From: Fragum whitleyi
Lineage: Eukaryota; Mollusca; Bivalvia; Cardiida; Cardiidae
Length of the DNA stretch: 64,000 nt
NCBI GenBank assembly: GCA_948146395.1
Contig: OX411543.1
Span: 61,989,676 to 62,053,675, forward strand
Reading direction: 5' to 3'
This document shows positions 37,221 to 48,181 of the stretch, in pieces. The notes below the pieces were generated by a model. That model worked only from the letters and a program-made list of their open reading frames with translations. It had not been told where the DNA came from and did no database searches. Position numbers and translations under genes: made by a program. The first letter of the stretch is position 1. Each line of letters opens with the position of its first letter.

Positions 37221-37618
37221 CGAGGGATGATCCAGAAGTTTGGAGAATAGGCTTATAACCTAGAAACGTCCCCAAAAAATCCATGAATATAGAAATTTAA
37301 AACAAATTTGATTCCAAATAGGATGTGGATAATTTCTGTAAGTGGACGCATCCGGAACGAAAAAGCATGAGAGTTAGCATAGACTATGTAGAAAAGAGTT
37401 ATTATTGACGTCGCATTTGAAGTTCTTGCTCCCCCGCCTTAGTAGGGGGTCTCTGTCTTGTTTCGTGCATTTTTCAACCGATATTGAATGTAAATATTTA
37501 AAAATTTCCACGTTTATTACACAGATGATGCATTAAAAGACTGTATGATTAATGTTTTGATGGTGAACTTTTCTGGTAATTTATAACCTCATTTTACGAA
37601 CTTTTGGATCAACCCTCG
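37221..37618. mobile_element. Mariner-like nonautonomous element, 398 bp
   Basis: TIRs CGAGGGATGATCCAGAAGTT and AACTTTTGGATCAACCCTCG with TA on both sides. CGAGGG...ATCA ends are of mariner type. No transposase. A small hairpin, CCCCCGCCTTAGTAGGGGG, is inside. Confidence 0.8.
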
Positions 37619-37874
37619 TATATCAACAATTTATTTGTCACTTTTCTGAACAGATTTTGAAACAGAAACCTAGTCCTGAAATTTGTTAAACAGTAGTTTA
37701 AACGTATTAAGGAAACTAGAAACGCTATTTCCAGAGAGGTTTTAATATCAGCTAATAAAAATTAAAAGAGGAACGTATACATGAATGGTAAAATTAAAAT
37801 ACATGTACGAATGTAATGGTAGTGCATGTTGTTTTCATATCCATCAATAAGGGCATACATACTATTTAATAAGT

Positions 37875-38265
37875 AAATTTAAATAACATCGTGAAATTGA
37901 CAATCGCTCCGATCATATTCATTCTAAATCGATCACTCAGCGCTCCATTCATTCATTCCAAACAATCACTCAAATCGATCAAAAACGCTCTAAAGTCATT
38001 TGAAAACGTTCAAAAATCTATCAAACGATCAACATTTTATTCAAATCGATCAATTTGTTCTACGATTGTAATGGTTTATTTGGATTTAAAAGCGTCTGAT
38101 TAGTCCACGAAGACACTAAAATAGTAAAGTACGTATATTTCAATAAAGGGAGGTAATAAATATCATCTTGAACAAAATTAACGATATTGGAATACCTCCC
38201 TTTAATTTCACTCAAAAATCATTCCAAAATCATTCATCTCGTCAATTTCACGATGTTACTAACTG
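37875..38265 (+). mobile_element. Family A MITE, copy 16
   Basis: Left TIR eroded (AAATAACATCGTGAAATTG), long arm intact, hairpin with one arm shortened (GGGAGGTAATAAATATCATC), right TIR CACGATGTTACTAACTG plus TA. Confidence 0.85.
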
Positions 38266-38504
38266 TAGGGATTAGTCCCACTAAATACACCTCGGACACC
38301 ACAGACTAATTTCTACCACAATTCTATTAGAAACAGCCCTAGAGAGTCATTTCCTGGCCGTATCTTCCTATTTTGATACTTTATCAGTGCAAAAAATCTA
38401 TTGTATGTCTGCAGATACACTCTGAACTTTTGTCATGAAGACCTCTCGTATCGTATAAGCTAAATTTTTATTCTAAAAGAAAATTCATTATGTGGCAGAA
38501 GATA

Positions 38505-38944
38505 CAGTTAACAACATCGTAAAATTGACATTCATGTCGATCAAAACCAGTCCTTTGCTCGCTCAGCGTTCCATTCATTCATTCTAAACACTCAATTAAA
38601 GAATTCTAAAACACTCCAAACCAAGTGAAAAAGATATAACCAACAATGTTATTCAAAATTAATAATACTAGAAAAACGCGATTTAACTGACATCATTCAA
38701 ATTGCAAGCGGCTGATAGGTCCTTAGTGAAATAGGAAGCTATTTATGGAACTTGTATGCGTATTTTATTAAAGGGAGGTAATAATTATAGCAAATTTTGG
38801 TCATCCTGAACAAAATATGCGATATTGGACTACCCCCCCCCCCCCTTTAAATTCACTCAAAACTCGCTACACACACTCATTCAATTTTATTCCGAAATCG
38901 TTCCAAGATCATCAACCATGTCAATTTCACTTTTTTGTTTACGG
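38505..38944 (+). mobile_element. Family A MITE, copy 17, with a C-run in the hairpin
   Basis: CAGTTAACAACATCGTAAAA after TA. The right stem normally reading ATTACCTCCC is CTAC followed by a run of about 13 C. Right TIR eroded (CACTTTTTTGTTTACGG) before TA. Confidence 0.86.
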
Positions 38945-39049
38945 TATAAGCTTAAGTCTGCAACAATACCGCTTAGCACCCGTCCATCCGGAACATCACA
39001 AAGTCAAGTGGTTTGGACGTAAGTGTGTTAATGTACGGTCACTTTAAGT

Positions 39050-39285
39050 ATTTAAGGATTCTGGCGGTACAAAAAACATATATCAATGCTAAATCATATC
39101 GTCTCTTTGGGCATATCATAATTTGAGAACAAAACGCAGTTAAGTTTTATCTTTAGTTGACGTTGTTCTGCTCAAAACCATTTTGATGTTTGTGACGTCA
39201 TTTTTTACCCACGTGAAAATGACGTGCTTATTATTCCGGAGGTCTTTTCTGTTACGTCGCAGAGTGTTCCCGATTGTCCACAATC
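39050..39285 (+). repeat. Dispersed repeat G, copy 3
   Basis: CATAATTTGAGAACAAAACG, TTTTGATGTTTGTGACGTCA, TGACGTGCTTATTATTCCGG and GAGTGTTCCCGATTG in the order of copy 1 (16120-16565). The 99-residue ORF at 39183 includes this repeat and is not shared by the other copies. Confidence 0.65.
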
Positions 39286-39482
39286 ATGCCAAAAGTAAGG
39301 TTCATCGTGAACTCGACATTCACTTGGACAATCAAAATCAGTCTAAAACTTCGCGCTCAGATCTCCTTCTGGTGCATTTAAATGACAATATGGTGTTCCG
39401 AATGTGTCAATTTTCAGCGTATAATGTATCTCGAGTTCACTCATATAACACAATCACGCATAATACATACAGATGTAGTTAG

Positions 39483-39772
39483 TAGTTAGTAACCTCGTGA
39501 AACTGACAAGGTGATTGTTTTTTAACAACTTATAAAATCTAAGTTAAGGTAGGTAATACATGTTGCTTATTTTGTCTAAATTAGACGTAATTAGCATAAT
39601 TTATCATCTCCCTCTTAAAAATAATCAACGTACATGGTTTGTGTATCGTTTCGGGCTTATACGGCGCTTTGAAATCCACATTTGATTTTGAAGTGAATGA
39701 TAAGAGCGATAAGTAAATGATTTAGAATAGTTTTGATCAAGGTGAATGTTTATTGCACTATGTTACTTACTG
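39483..39772 (-). mobile_element. Family A MITE, copy 18, internally deleted
   Basis: GTTAGTAACCTCGTGAAACT at the left, GCACTATGTTACTTACTG plus TA at the right, hairpin TAAGGTAGGTAATACATG...ATTTATCATCTCCC. Parts of both arms are missing. Confidence 0.75.
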
Positions 39773-41032
39773 TAAAAGTAAGCATGTACAATTAGGCCCA
39801 GATCGGCGCATTCTAAAAGTACAAATACTGTTAAAGTACAACAACATCTTCATAACTATATATTTTTAAATCCCGTACTAAAATTTAGACCTCGACATTT
39901 ATTACTGGACAAGCATGTACAAAGATAATATCGTGACGTAATATTAAATCGAGCACTTGTTTAAATTTAATTTTTATCGGAGCACGACATATATTGGACG
40001 CTCAAACCAAAGGGGGCTTAAAGCTGCTCTTTCACAGTTCTTCATAGAAAATACAAAATTGGTTCTAAGATTCGGAAATTTGTGCATTTCCCCGTGTTTA
40101 AGAATCGCACATGGGTATGGCACTAACAACAACTCCTTTCTAAAAAATTATGACACTTACAACAACTCTTTTAAAAAAAATTATAGCTTGAATGTAAGAA
40201 GCTGCAAGGTCAGTGACGGGTCCAGTCTATTTATATCCAGTCTATAAATTACAAAATTGTTATCTATCATGATTAATGTTTCATTTTTTTGCAGGTATCG
40301 ATATGAAGTTTCCCAAATGACAATAACTTCGACCTTAACATTTGATAGAATGGGACAAACAGGCGGAATTGCATCCGTAAATATTTTTCTCAACATTTCG
40401 GAATAAACTTTTAGGCGTTAGTAGTTGCTTTATTTTTTCAGAATAAAATTCCACTAAATTCAGGACTATCTGTCTTTTTTTCATTCTCTTACCAGATCGG
40501 ATTTTATTATATTAAAGATTTCTATAGGATGATGTCATAACCACCAAAAATTGCATTTTCCAAATTTGTGAAAGAGCAGCTTTTACGAAGTTGTCTTGTA
40601 CGAATTGATCGACAATATCGAATCCCTTTAGATGTAACGCGATTTATATCTTCATTGTCTTGCTTTTTAGTTAATTGTGAGTGATTACGTTTACTTGATT
40701 TCCTCTAATGGTCATTAGAGAGCAATAAAAATCCGCTCAATTCTCCTTGTAATAGGAGACAGCTCTATCCTAATCGACAGACTAACCTTTCAACTCTAAT
40801 GCATGTTCATCTACACGGCTTTCCTAAATAAAGTATGGATAAAACGTTACGTTTTAAAAAAGATAAGTGATTATTCTTAAAGCTACTTTAAAGCAGTTTT
40901 ATAAGAACAGTTGATTATGCTCGACCAACAGCCTCAAATAAACGACCCTTTTAGAGAGCGAACATTATCAACTGCCTAGAAAGTAGATGTTTTGCTCTCA
41001 AAACTATTGGAACTGACCCCTACAATTAAATA
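39773..41032. other. Unassigned sequence
   Basis: Contains a locally repeated ACAACAACTCCTTTCTAAAA/ACAACTCTTTTAAAAAA pair near 40125-40180 and no recognised gene. The ORFs at 39957-40396 have no domain signal. Confidence 0.35.
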
Positions 41033-41328
41033 CAGTTAATAACATGGTGAACTTGACAATCACTCCGATCAAAATCATTCTAAATCGCTCACTCAGTGCT
41101 CCATTTATTCATTCCAAACACTCGATCAAACCATTCAAATACGCTCAAGACTCACTGAAATACATATAATAACAACTTCGTTTCAAATGAAAATAGCTGG
41201 GACAAAAATCGGAATTCATTGAAATTGTAAGCATCTGATTATATCTTGACAAAATAGGAAGCCATATAAACAACATATTTGCACATTTTTAAAGGGAGGT
41301 AATTAATATCGCTAATTTTGTTCATCTT
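41033..41328 (+). mobile_element. Family A MITE, copy 19, truncated at the hairpin centre
   Basis: CAGTTAATAACATGGTGAAC after TA, full long arm, GGGAGGTAATTAATATCGC and AATTTTGTTCATCTTGAA, then abrupt loss at the loop. The entire right half is absent. Confidence 0.85.
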
Positions 41329-41427
41329 GAATCTGGAAGTAATGGTTTCTCAAAATGTTACTATATTTCTGCACATCATCTCATTTTTATAAAATAATTT
41401 ATTTTTTTCCTGTCTACCAATCAAGTT

Positions 41428-41512
41428 TGGTGGAGGAGGAGTTATATGCAAAAGGTAAAATCCGAGGGAGGAGCCCGAGAATTTTGCTTTTCATATAACT
41501 CCTCCCCAGATC
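41428..41512. repeat. Palindrome
   Basis: GGAGGAGGAGTTATATGCAA and ATATAACTCCTCCC, with AAAATCCGAGGGAGGAGCCC near the loop; about 85 bp imperfect hairpin. Confidence 0.65.
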
Positions 41513-41746
41513 AGGCTTTAATCATGCAAACATCAACGCGAAAATGAAATTATATCTATTGAAACACGATTCTTAAATAAGTTTTATTACTTATTTCTGG
41601 GTTTAAAATAGTTTTTATAGCATTTTTCTTGCAGTAAAATTTATGAATAAATAATTTATGGTATTGACGTTAGGAGAAATCTACTGAAAGCGAAGTGCGT
41701 CATATAGCACGTTGGTTATATGACGTCAAAACGTCAACATTCCCGC

Positions 41747-41992
41747 TTAAGGTAACTGCGGACAGATAACATTGTCGAATTTTCGACTTTCTTGAAAACT
41801 CATAATAATTTCTGAGATTTATCTTTGAAGTGTGAGCATTAGCTTAAACGCAATAAAAAGTTTTCGAAGCACGCTCATTTGACATATGAAAGCGGGTATT
41901 TCAAAGTTCAATTTTATCGCATTAGGCAAGATTTGCTTACAATTTAAATTTTGGACCTAAAATGGCCCTCTATGTGTCCGCAGTTACCTTAA
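41747..41992. mobile_element. TTAA-flanked MITE, GGTAACTGCGGACA ends
   Basis: GGTAACTGCGGACAGA and TGTCCGCAGTTACC are exact inverted ends inside TTAA on both sides (41747-41750, 41989-41992). TTAA targets suit piggyBac-like elements. AT-rich inside, 246 bp, no ORF. Confidence 0.85.
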
Positions 41993-42028
41993 GATGACGT
42001 TGAAAATGTTAAATGGCAGGATCTATAT

Positions 42029-42489
42029 TTAGGTCTAAGGGAACTAATTCATTTCCAACCACTCTGGTAGAAAACTTTAGGGAAACTCCGGTCAATATAC
42101 TCAAATGTTGAAGGTGATCTCTGATTGGTCAATATTATTGAAATCCAAAATTGTTTGTATATTTTTGAGCGATTATAATCCGTTATTGAAATACAACCGA
42201 AAAATTAAAGATTTTAAACTATTTTCCGGGTCCAAAAGCTATTTTTAAACATGGGTATATTTTTTTGAGGGGCCGGTAAAAACAGCTTCGCGGTAAGGGT
42301 CATCTCAAAAATGGCCCGAAAAGTCGTAGAGAAAAGGGATCATGCCATACTAATTTTCAATTCATTTCATGCGCAGGGCCTCAATTTAAGACAGGTTTGA
42401 TCACTCTCGCAAACTCTTGGACTGAGCTATGACCGGAAAGGTTATAATGGCCGATAACGGAAAATGAATTAGTTCCCTTATACCTAAAC
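42029..42489. mobile_element. MITE with AAGGGAACTAATTC ends
   Basis: TTTAGGTCTAAGGGAACTAA and TTAGTTCCCTTATACCTAAA are inverted ends, continued by TTCATTTCC/GGAAAATGAA. 461 bp, no coding capacity, 36 bp from the TTAA-flanked MITE. Confidence 0.8.
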
Positions 42490-42529
42490 ATTTTACCCCA
42501 TCGTGTTATAATTAAGTTTATATGTTACG

Positions 42530-42812
42530 TTGCTCCCAATTGGCCCTTTTTCGCTTACGGATCATATATGTGTGAACTGTCATGCAAAATGAATCATAAT
42601 GGAATTTCGTTGAATAATCCATTCAAAATGGATATTTATTCCAGAACAGGTTATTCGAGCGTCACATTTCAATATTCCTCATATAAGAAAGAAGACTTAT
42701 CATTCTGGATTAAGAAAATCAGCTAAGTTTGAAACGTTTCGTATTACGCAAAGTCTGACAAGGTTCGACATTTGACACCTTACCTAGTTGGCCCCTTTTC
42801 GCCTGTCGGTTC
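42530..42812 (+). mobile_element. Family B MITE, diverged
   Basis: 42530-42568 is a right end (CCCAATTGGCCCTTTTTCGC). From 42570 TGTGAACTGTCATGC leads through TTATCATTCTGGATTAAG and CAAAGTCTGACAAGGTTCG to a right end TTGGCCCCTTTTCGCC. So one B copy plus the tail of another. Confidence 0.6.
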
Positions 42813-43323
42813 CCATATTTAAAAGATGCAAGTTTAAACGTGTAAATCAGGACAGTTTAATCCAAAAAGAAGAAGCTGACAACATAAATAAGCTTAAAAG
42901 CAACGTCAAATGAGGCAGGAGTGATCACGTAGGCCGGTAATTTGCCAATGTCAATTATGGAGCCGTAAATTATCCCTTCAAACGTCAGGTCACGCCAAAC
43001 CACTTGTGATCCATCGAGGAATCGGTCAACTGTTCTGATAATGGGTGGCTGCTAATGTTCAATAAATGGCAAGCGTGATTAGAAACTCAGATTGGGTAAT
43101 AAGCTGTATGTTGAATTAATCTTTGCTATAAACTTATGAAATTCTTAAATATGCGTAGACTGTATTTTTGGGTTCTTTATTGAAGTTATTGACATGAACC
43201 AACTCAAATTATATAGAACCTTGACGGATAGACAATTTAGTGAACTCAAACACCTCTAAATTTGAAGAAAACATTGATGGGTAGGTAACTTTTCACTGTT
43301 TTGTCATTTGAACATGTACTGTA
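42813..43323. other. Unassigned sequence
   Basis: No gene, repeat family or palindrome recognised. Confidence 0.35.
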
Positions 43324-43655
43324 CAGTAAGTAACATTGTGAAATTGACATTCATCTCAATCAAAACCACTCTGAATCGCTCAACGCTCCGTTCATTCCAT
43401 CCAAACACTCATCCAAACCATTCAAAATCGCTTCAAACTCACTGAAAAAGATAAAATCAACAATGTCATTCAAAATAAATAAAGCTAGGAAAAAAATCGC
43501 GATTTCACTGACAAAATTCAAATTGTAAGCGTCTGATAGGTTCTTGAAGAAATGGGAAGCTATTTTTAGAACTTGTTTGCATATTTCAACAAAGGGGGGT
43601 AATCAATATCGCTTATTTTGTTCATCCTGAACAAAAATTGCGATGGATTACCTGG
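43324..43655 (+). mobile_element. Family A MITE, copy 20, right arm missing
   Basis: CAGTAAGTAACATTGTG after TA, long arm, hairpin GGGGGGTAATCAATATCGC...TGCGATGGATTACCTGG, then loss of the right arm. Confidence 0.83.
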
Positions 43656-43915
43656 TATGTGAAATAATCTTTGCACATATATCACTTCTATTGATAGTGA
43701 TTAAACAAAACCATATAGTGTTCCATTTTCTCACAATTTTGAAAACCTTTGTTGCAATTTTGTGACTTTTTGAAGTAAGGTTAATGTCCCTTTCCTACCA
43801 ATGTCCTTTTATACAATAGACGTAACCGGCATTGGTTTGCATTGCCTTATTATCGTGTGGTGTTTGTTATTTGAATATTTTTTTTTTTAAAAAAAGCTAA
43901 AAGCGTCGGTTTTTA

Positions 43916-44353
43916 CAGTTGACAACATTGTGAAATTGTTAAGGTGAATAATTTAAGAATGATTTAGGAATGAAATTGAATGAGTGTGTGGAACGGGTTT
44001 TGAGTGAATTTAATGGGAGGTAATATTTATCGCAAATTTTGTTCTGGATGAAGAAAATTAGCGATATTGATAACCTCCCTTTATCAAAATTATATTACAA
44101 GTTCTATAGATAGCTTCCTATTTCTTCAAGAACCTGTTAGAAGCTTACAGTTTTGAATTATTTAAGTTAAATCGAGATTTGTCTATATCCAAATTTATTT
44201 TTGATTACGTTGTTGATACCATATTTTTCAAATGGGTTTGAGCTTTTTTGGATGGTATGAGTGAGTGTTTGGAATGAATGAATGGAGCGCTGAGTGAGCG
44301 ATTGAGAATGGTTTTGATTGCGGCGAACTTCAATTTCACGATGTAACTAACTA
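43916..44353 (-). mobile_element. Family A MITE, copy 21, full length
   Basis: CAGTTGACAACATTGTG after TA, CACGATGTAACTAACTA plus TA at the right, hairpin GGGAGGTAATATTTATCGC...GCGATATTGATAACCTCCC. Confidence 0.9.
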
Positions 44354-44589
44354 TATGTTTTGTCTTGTGTACATTCATTTACAGTTTTTTTATCATTATC
44401 ATTTACCTACCCCATTGAAAAATGCCTTCATTGAAACCGTCACGTTGACTTTTATTAACCTCTGTAAAATTGTAAAGAGAATGTAATCTTTTGTAAACCG
44501 AAACCAACATCTAATCGGTCATTCAAATAAAGCACGAAAAGCGTTGCTTACTAATGTTAAAGATGCAAATGTTTGTAGCCCGAGGAATG

Positions 44590-45024
44590 CGATTGAACTT
44601 GCATGAGAACATGGGTATCTCCAATTTCAAAATTAATATTGGTGGGTGGGGTAAATTCACCTCATTTACCAAAATTAGCGCCGTAATTTCACCTCTTTTA
44701 ACAAAATTACCGCCCTAATTAATGTTGTTTTTTTACTGATTTCTAGTCAGCTGCCTTTAAGGAAATGAAAGGATAGTGATTTTTCATCAACATAACGGTA
44801 TTTCCCCGACTCAAATTTTTTTTTTCAAAGTAGAGTTGGTGTCGTCTTTTGTCTGCTACAACCGTTCTGTCATTCCGTTTTACACAATTATACCGAAATC
44901 GTTGAAGTTGATTTATCTTTGCATGAAAGTAATGTTATATTCATTTTTTTCTTGTAAATGTGTCAAAAAAGGGAGAATTATGCAGCAACCGATTAGAAGT
45001 TCGTTTCAGTTTACAATAGATTAC
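44590..45024 (-). mobile_element. Family E fragment
   Basis: TTTCAAAATTAATATTGGTG and GGTGGGGTAAATTCACC resemble the middle of E copies (TTTCAAAATTAGCATTAGTG, GGTGGGGTAATTTTAGC at 52490-52525), and 44998-45016 (AGAAGTTCGTTTCAGTTTAC) resembles the E end. The left end is not found. The 99-residue ORF at 44776 is probably incidental. Confidence 0.5.
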
Positions 45025-45630
45025 AGTCTCTTTACAATGTCGACACATATTGAATATACAGTTGAAATTCTTTGAGATTGGGTTAGTTTAAAATTGTACG
45101 TTTTGTATAATCGGAGTAAATCAGCTACAATTACTAAGTGACGGCATCTTTAGAGGCAGCTTTTCGCGGAAAACTGATCAAATGTAAGTTTTACATGTAT
45201 TTTGTGGAATATAATACAGACAACCAGAAAGGAGAACTGCTTTATTGTTCATGCAGATATTTTCCCCTAAATTCCAAGAATCTTCTTTTCATGAACCAGG
45301 ATAAATAAATCAGGAAGGCCTATATTCTCAAGGGAGACCAACATGGGATCGCTGTTGTCAAAACTTGTCTCGTATAACCTAACAATAGACGCTGATTGCC
45401 ATATACTGAGAAGATGTTTACGTTTAGCGATGTACTTATTGTATCCAAGTTCCGACGTGTTGGCAATAGAGATTTCATAATTGTTCAATTCAAAATAATC
45501 GTTATATATTTGTCAACCTTCTATCCTTTTTATTTTAAGTCCATCAGCATCAGATATATTGAGGGATCAATACGTAAACAATGAGGTAAAGTCTATGAAT
45601 AATACGTGATGTACTAAAAAGAAATGCTAT
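45025..45630. other. Unassigned sequence
   Basis: Short ORFs on both strands at 45267-45584 without recognisable domains; nothing else seen. Confidence 0.35.
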
Positions 45631-46717
45631 TGACGTCGCGCACGGTAATGCTTAACATTTGAAATTTTACGTCCCCCGTTAAGTTCATTATTTTATTTCT
45701 TCTTAATCTGATACTCAATTTCTATGTTCTGTATACCAAATGAACCGGAAGAAAGCAAACTTTTAAAGCATATTTGTTAAGTGATTTGAGTAAAATCAAA
45801 TTCCCGATTAATAAACTTTCTTTGTCACCAAAACTCTTAAATTACGTCTGTAAAACATAACAAATTTTGTGTTGGTATATTTCTGTGAGACCCCTAAAAT
45901 GCGTTAAAAAGTTTGTGAAAATTGGGAAAATCTTAAGATTTGCGAGAGAAGTGACATTATATTAGTAGGTGAACTAAAACGGCCGTCAGTCAAATAGCAA
46001 ATAGCAAACATTTGATAGAAATTTAATTTTCAATTCAAAAATTGTAAAACGTCAAATTTTAGCGAAAAATCGACGTGAAAAAAAGGTAAAGTTTTTCAAT
46101 ATCTTTGTGAATTATAGATGGAATTTTGTGAAATTTAAAATAACAAATATTATTTTTTTCTAGTTTTCGTTTTTGTGATTAAAAATGATAATACATCATA
46201 TACAACAAAATAAAGAAAGAAAATATGTGCGGACACAATTTCTTCCATATGCGATTTTATAGCCGGTTTCAAAATGTTTCGCTGACGCATTTCATTATCA
46301 AAATGATTAACATAAATCATTCAACATTTTCGAAATATGATTTTTTCGTACAATCACAAGGTAAACATTCGTACAAATACATTTAAAATTTTAAGAAATA
46401 TTCAGATTTGGCTGTTTGGACATACTTTTCAAAAACGCATCATTTTTCAACGTCTCGCGTTATTAAATCCCGTTCTGTGCTTTTTTCAGCAATATAAGAC
46501 AAAAATGATTTAAGCCGATTGAAAGTACAAATTCTTCCGACAGAAAAATGTTTATTCTGCCTTAATCGCAATATTACTTATATAGAAATTAAAATTCAAT
46601 ACGCATGGCAAAATCTACATGCGATAAACAAGAACCGCTTTAGAAAGATACGGTGCAATAACGTCTAAATGGCAAAACGACGTTACAAAACGTTAAGCAT
46701 TACCGTGCGCGACGTCA
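45631..46717. mobile_element. 1.09-kb TIR element, TGACGTCGCGCACGG ends
   Basis: TGACGTCGCGCACGGTAATG then CTTAACA, and TGTTAAG-type GTTAAGCATTACCGTGCGCG then ACGTCA, are inverted ends of about 27 bp, essentially perfect. The inside is very AT-rich, without a transposase ORF, so it is a nonautonomous element of unassigned class. Confidence 0.82.
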
Positions 46718-47190
46718 TTAAGGAAAAAGTATTACCGGTGCTCTTTTCTATTTTTTCACAAATCATCTTTGGGTGCCGAAATATTGCTTCTACTCTTAAA
46801 TTTTGTTATATAAAAGACAATTTGGTCAGTTAATAGCAAAATGTACGCTTTACATGTCATCTTCTAATCAATTACGAATATTGTTATCGATGAAGGAAAG
46901 GGCGCGACAGAAACTAGTTTTGAAATTATCTTGTATTCAAACAAAGCGTCGGCACCTACGATCGAATGTTTCTGTATAGGAATCTTAAATCAGCTGCCAT
47001 ATATGATATCCCCAAGCGAGTTTCTGATTTCTGATATTCAAACTTTCTTTCCAGTCATTAGTTTTTGCATACCCCTTGGGCGACGACAATGAGACCCATT
47101 TGTCAGTACTGAATAGCCTGGTTATAGGGACAAATCACGCAAACACGGTCCATCTGGATACAGTCAATATTTCATTTTATCTTACAGCTA
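46718..47190. other. Unassigned sequence, short family B remnant
   Basis: GGACAAATCACGCAAACACG and GTCCATCTGG near 47127-47158 are a weak family B left end. Otherwise nothing recognised. Confidence 0.4.
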
Positions 47191-47482
47191 CACAAATATG
47201 TATCCCGTATGATATTTTTTATGACATCACATAGTTATTTTTAGAACAATGATATAATGCAGTTATTTTTAGAAACTTGCATATTAGTTAGAAACATCAA
47301 CACAAACTTGACAAATAGAGGTTATAAGATAAATACAATACGTACTTAGTGTATTGCATGAAAAAAATATCTAACCCAGTTGTGAGAATTGACAATTGTC
47401 TCGGCAGAGCCTCGATAATGATCAATTCTCCCAACCTCGTTAGATTTTTTTTATACAAAACACTAAGTATGTATTATATATG
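47191..47482 (+). mobile_element. Family C MITE, copy 4, complete
   Basis: CAAATATGTATCCCGTATG, ATTTTTAGAACAATGATA and GAAACTTGCATATTAG lead to the hairpin AATACGTACTTAGTGTATTG...AAACACTAAGTATGTATT, with GAATTGACAATTGTCTCGGC and GCCTCGATAATGATCAATTC at the loop. Confidence 0.86.
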
Positions 47483-47544
47483 TACAATCGTAAAAATAAT
47501 CTGTATTCTTGAACCATGTTTCATCAAATGTCAGATTTGCACCT

Positions 47545-47709
47545 TTAAGGTAGTGGACCCGTATTAGTTCCGCAACATTTCGGAACTTATGATCTTTCAC
47601 AATATTGACCGAGGTTTCCTAATGAAATTCATTAGGACACCTCGGTTAATATTGTTTAAGTTCATTACTTCCAAAACGTTTCGAAACTATTACGGGTTCA
47701 CTACCTTAA
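47545..47709. mobile_element. Family D palindromic MITE, copy 4, best preserved
   Basis: TTAA at both ends; arms GGTAGTGGACCCGTATTAGT and CTATTACGGGTTCACTACC; centre CCGAGGTTTCCTAATGAA/TTCATTAGGACACCTCGG. 165 bp, palindromic almost end to end. Confidence 0.92.
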
Positions 47710-48181
47710 GAGTAAAAATGCTTCTCCTCGTGTTGTTTTGTATGAAAAAGGCATGATACACTTATATTTTAAGAAAATGAATGAATCTTTGTTATTTTTC
47801 TTGAATATCTGTCTTTGTAGACTAGAAAGTCGTTCTATTTTTTCACAGTATTTATACGTGTGATTCGTGTGTAAATTGTGAATTGCGTGCACGTTGCACG
47901 AAGAACATGATATCGCGTGCACGATGCACGAGGATCAACGATTAAATCAATCTCCGCGAACAAGTAGCTAGGCTAGATTTCTTCCCCTGGGTTTTAAATA
48001 TTCCATAACAAATAGGCACCTGTTGAAAACAATGGCACCCCTAATCCATCAATATGCGGACTGAATTATCTTAGGGACGCCAAGAAAAATGAAACGTTAC
48101 GTCTTGAATATTTCGCTTTCGGAATTTTCTAATAAAGCTTTAGTGTTCAGCCTAATGGATTTTAGATTTTTGCAGGAGGTA
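47710..48181. other. Unassigned sequence
   Basis: A GCGTGCACGTTGCACG/CGTGCACGATGCACG repeat pair at 47884-47930; no gene seen. Confidence 0.4.
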
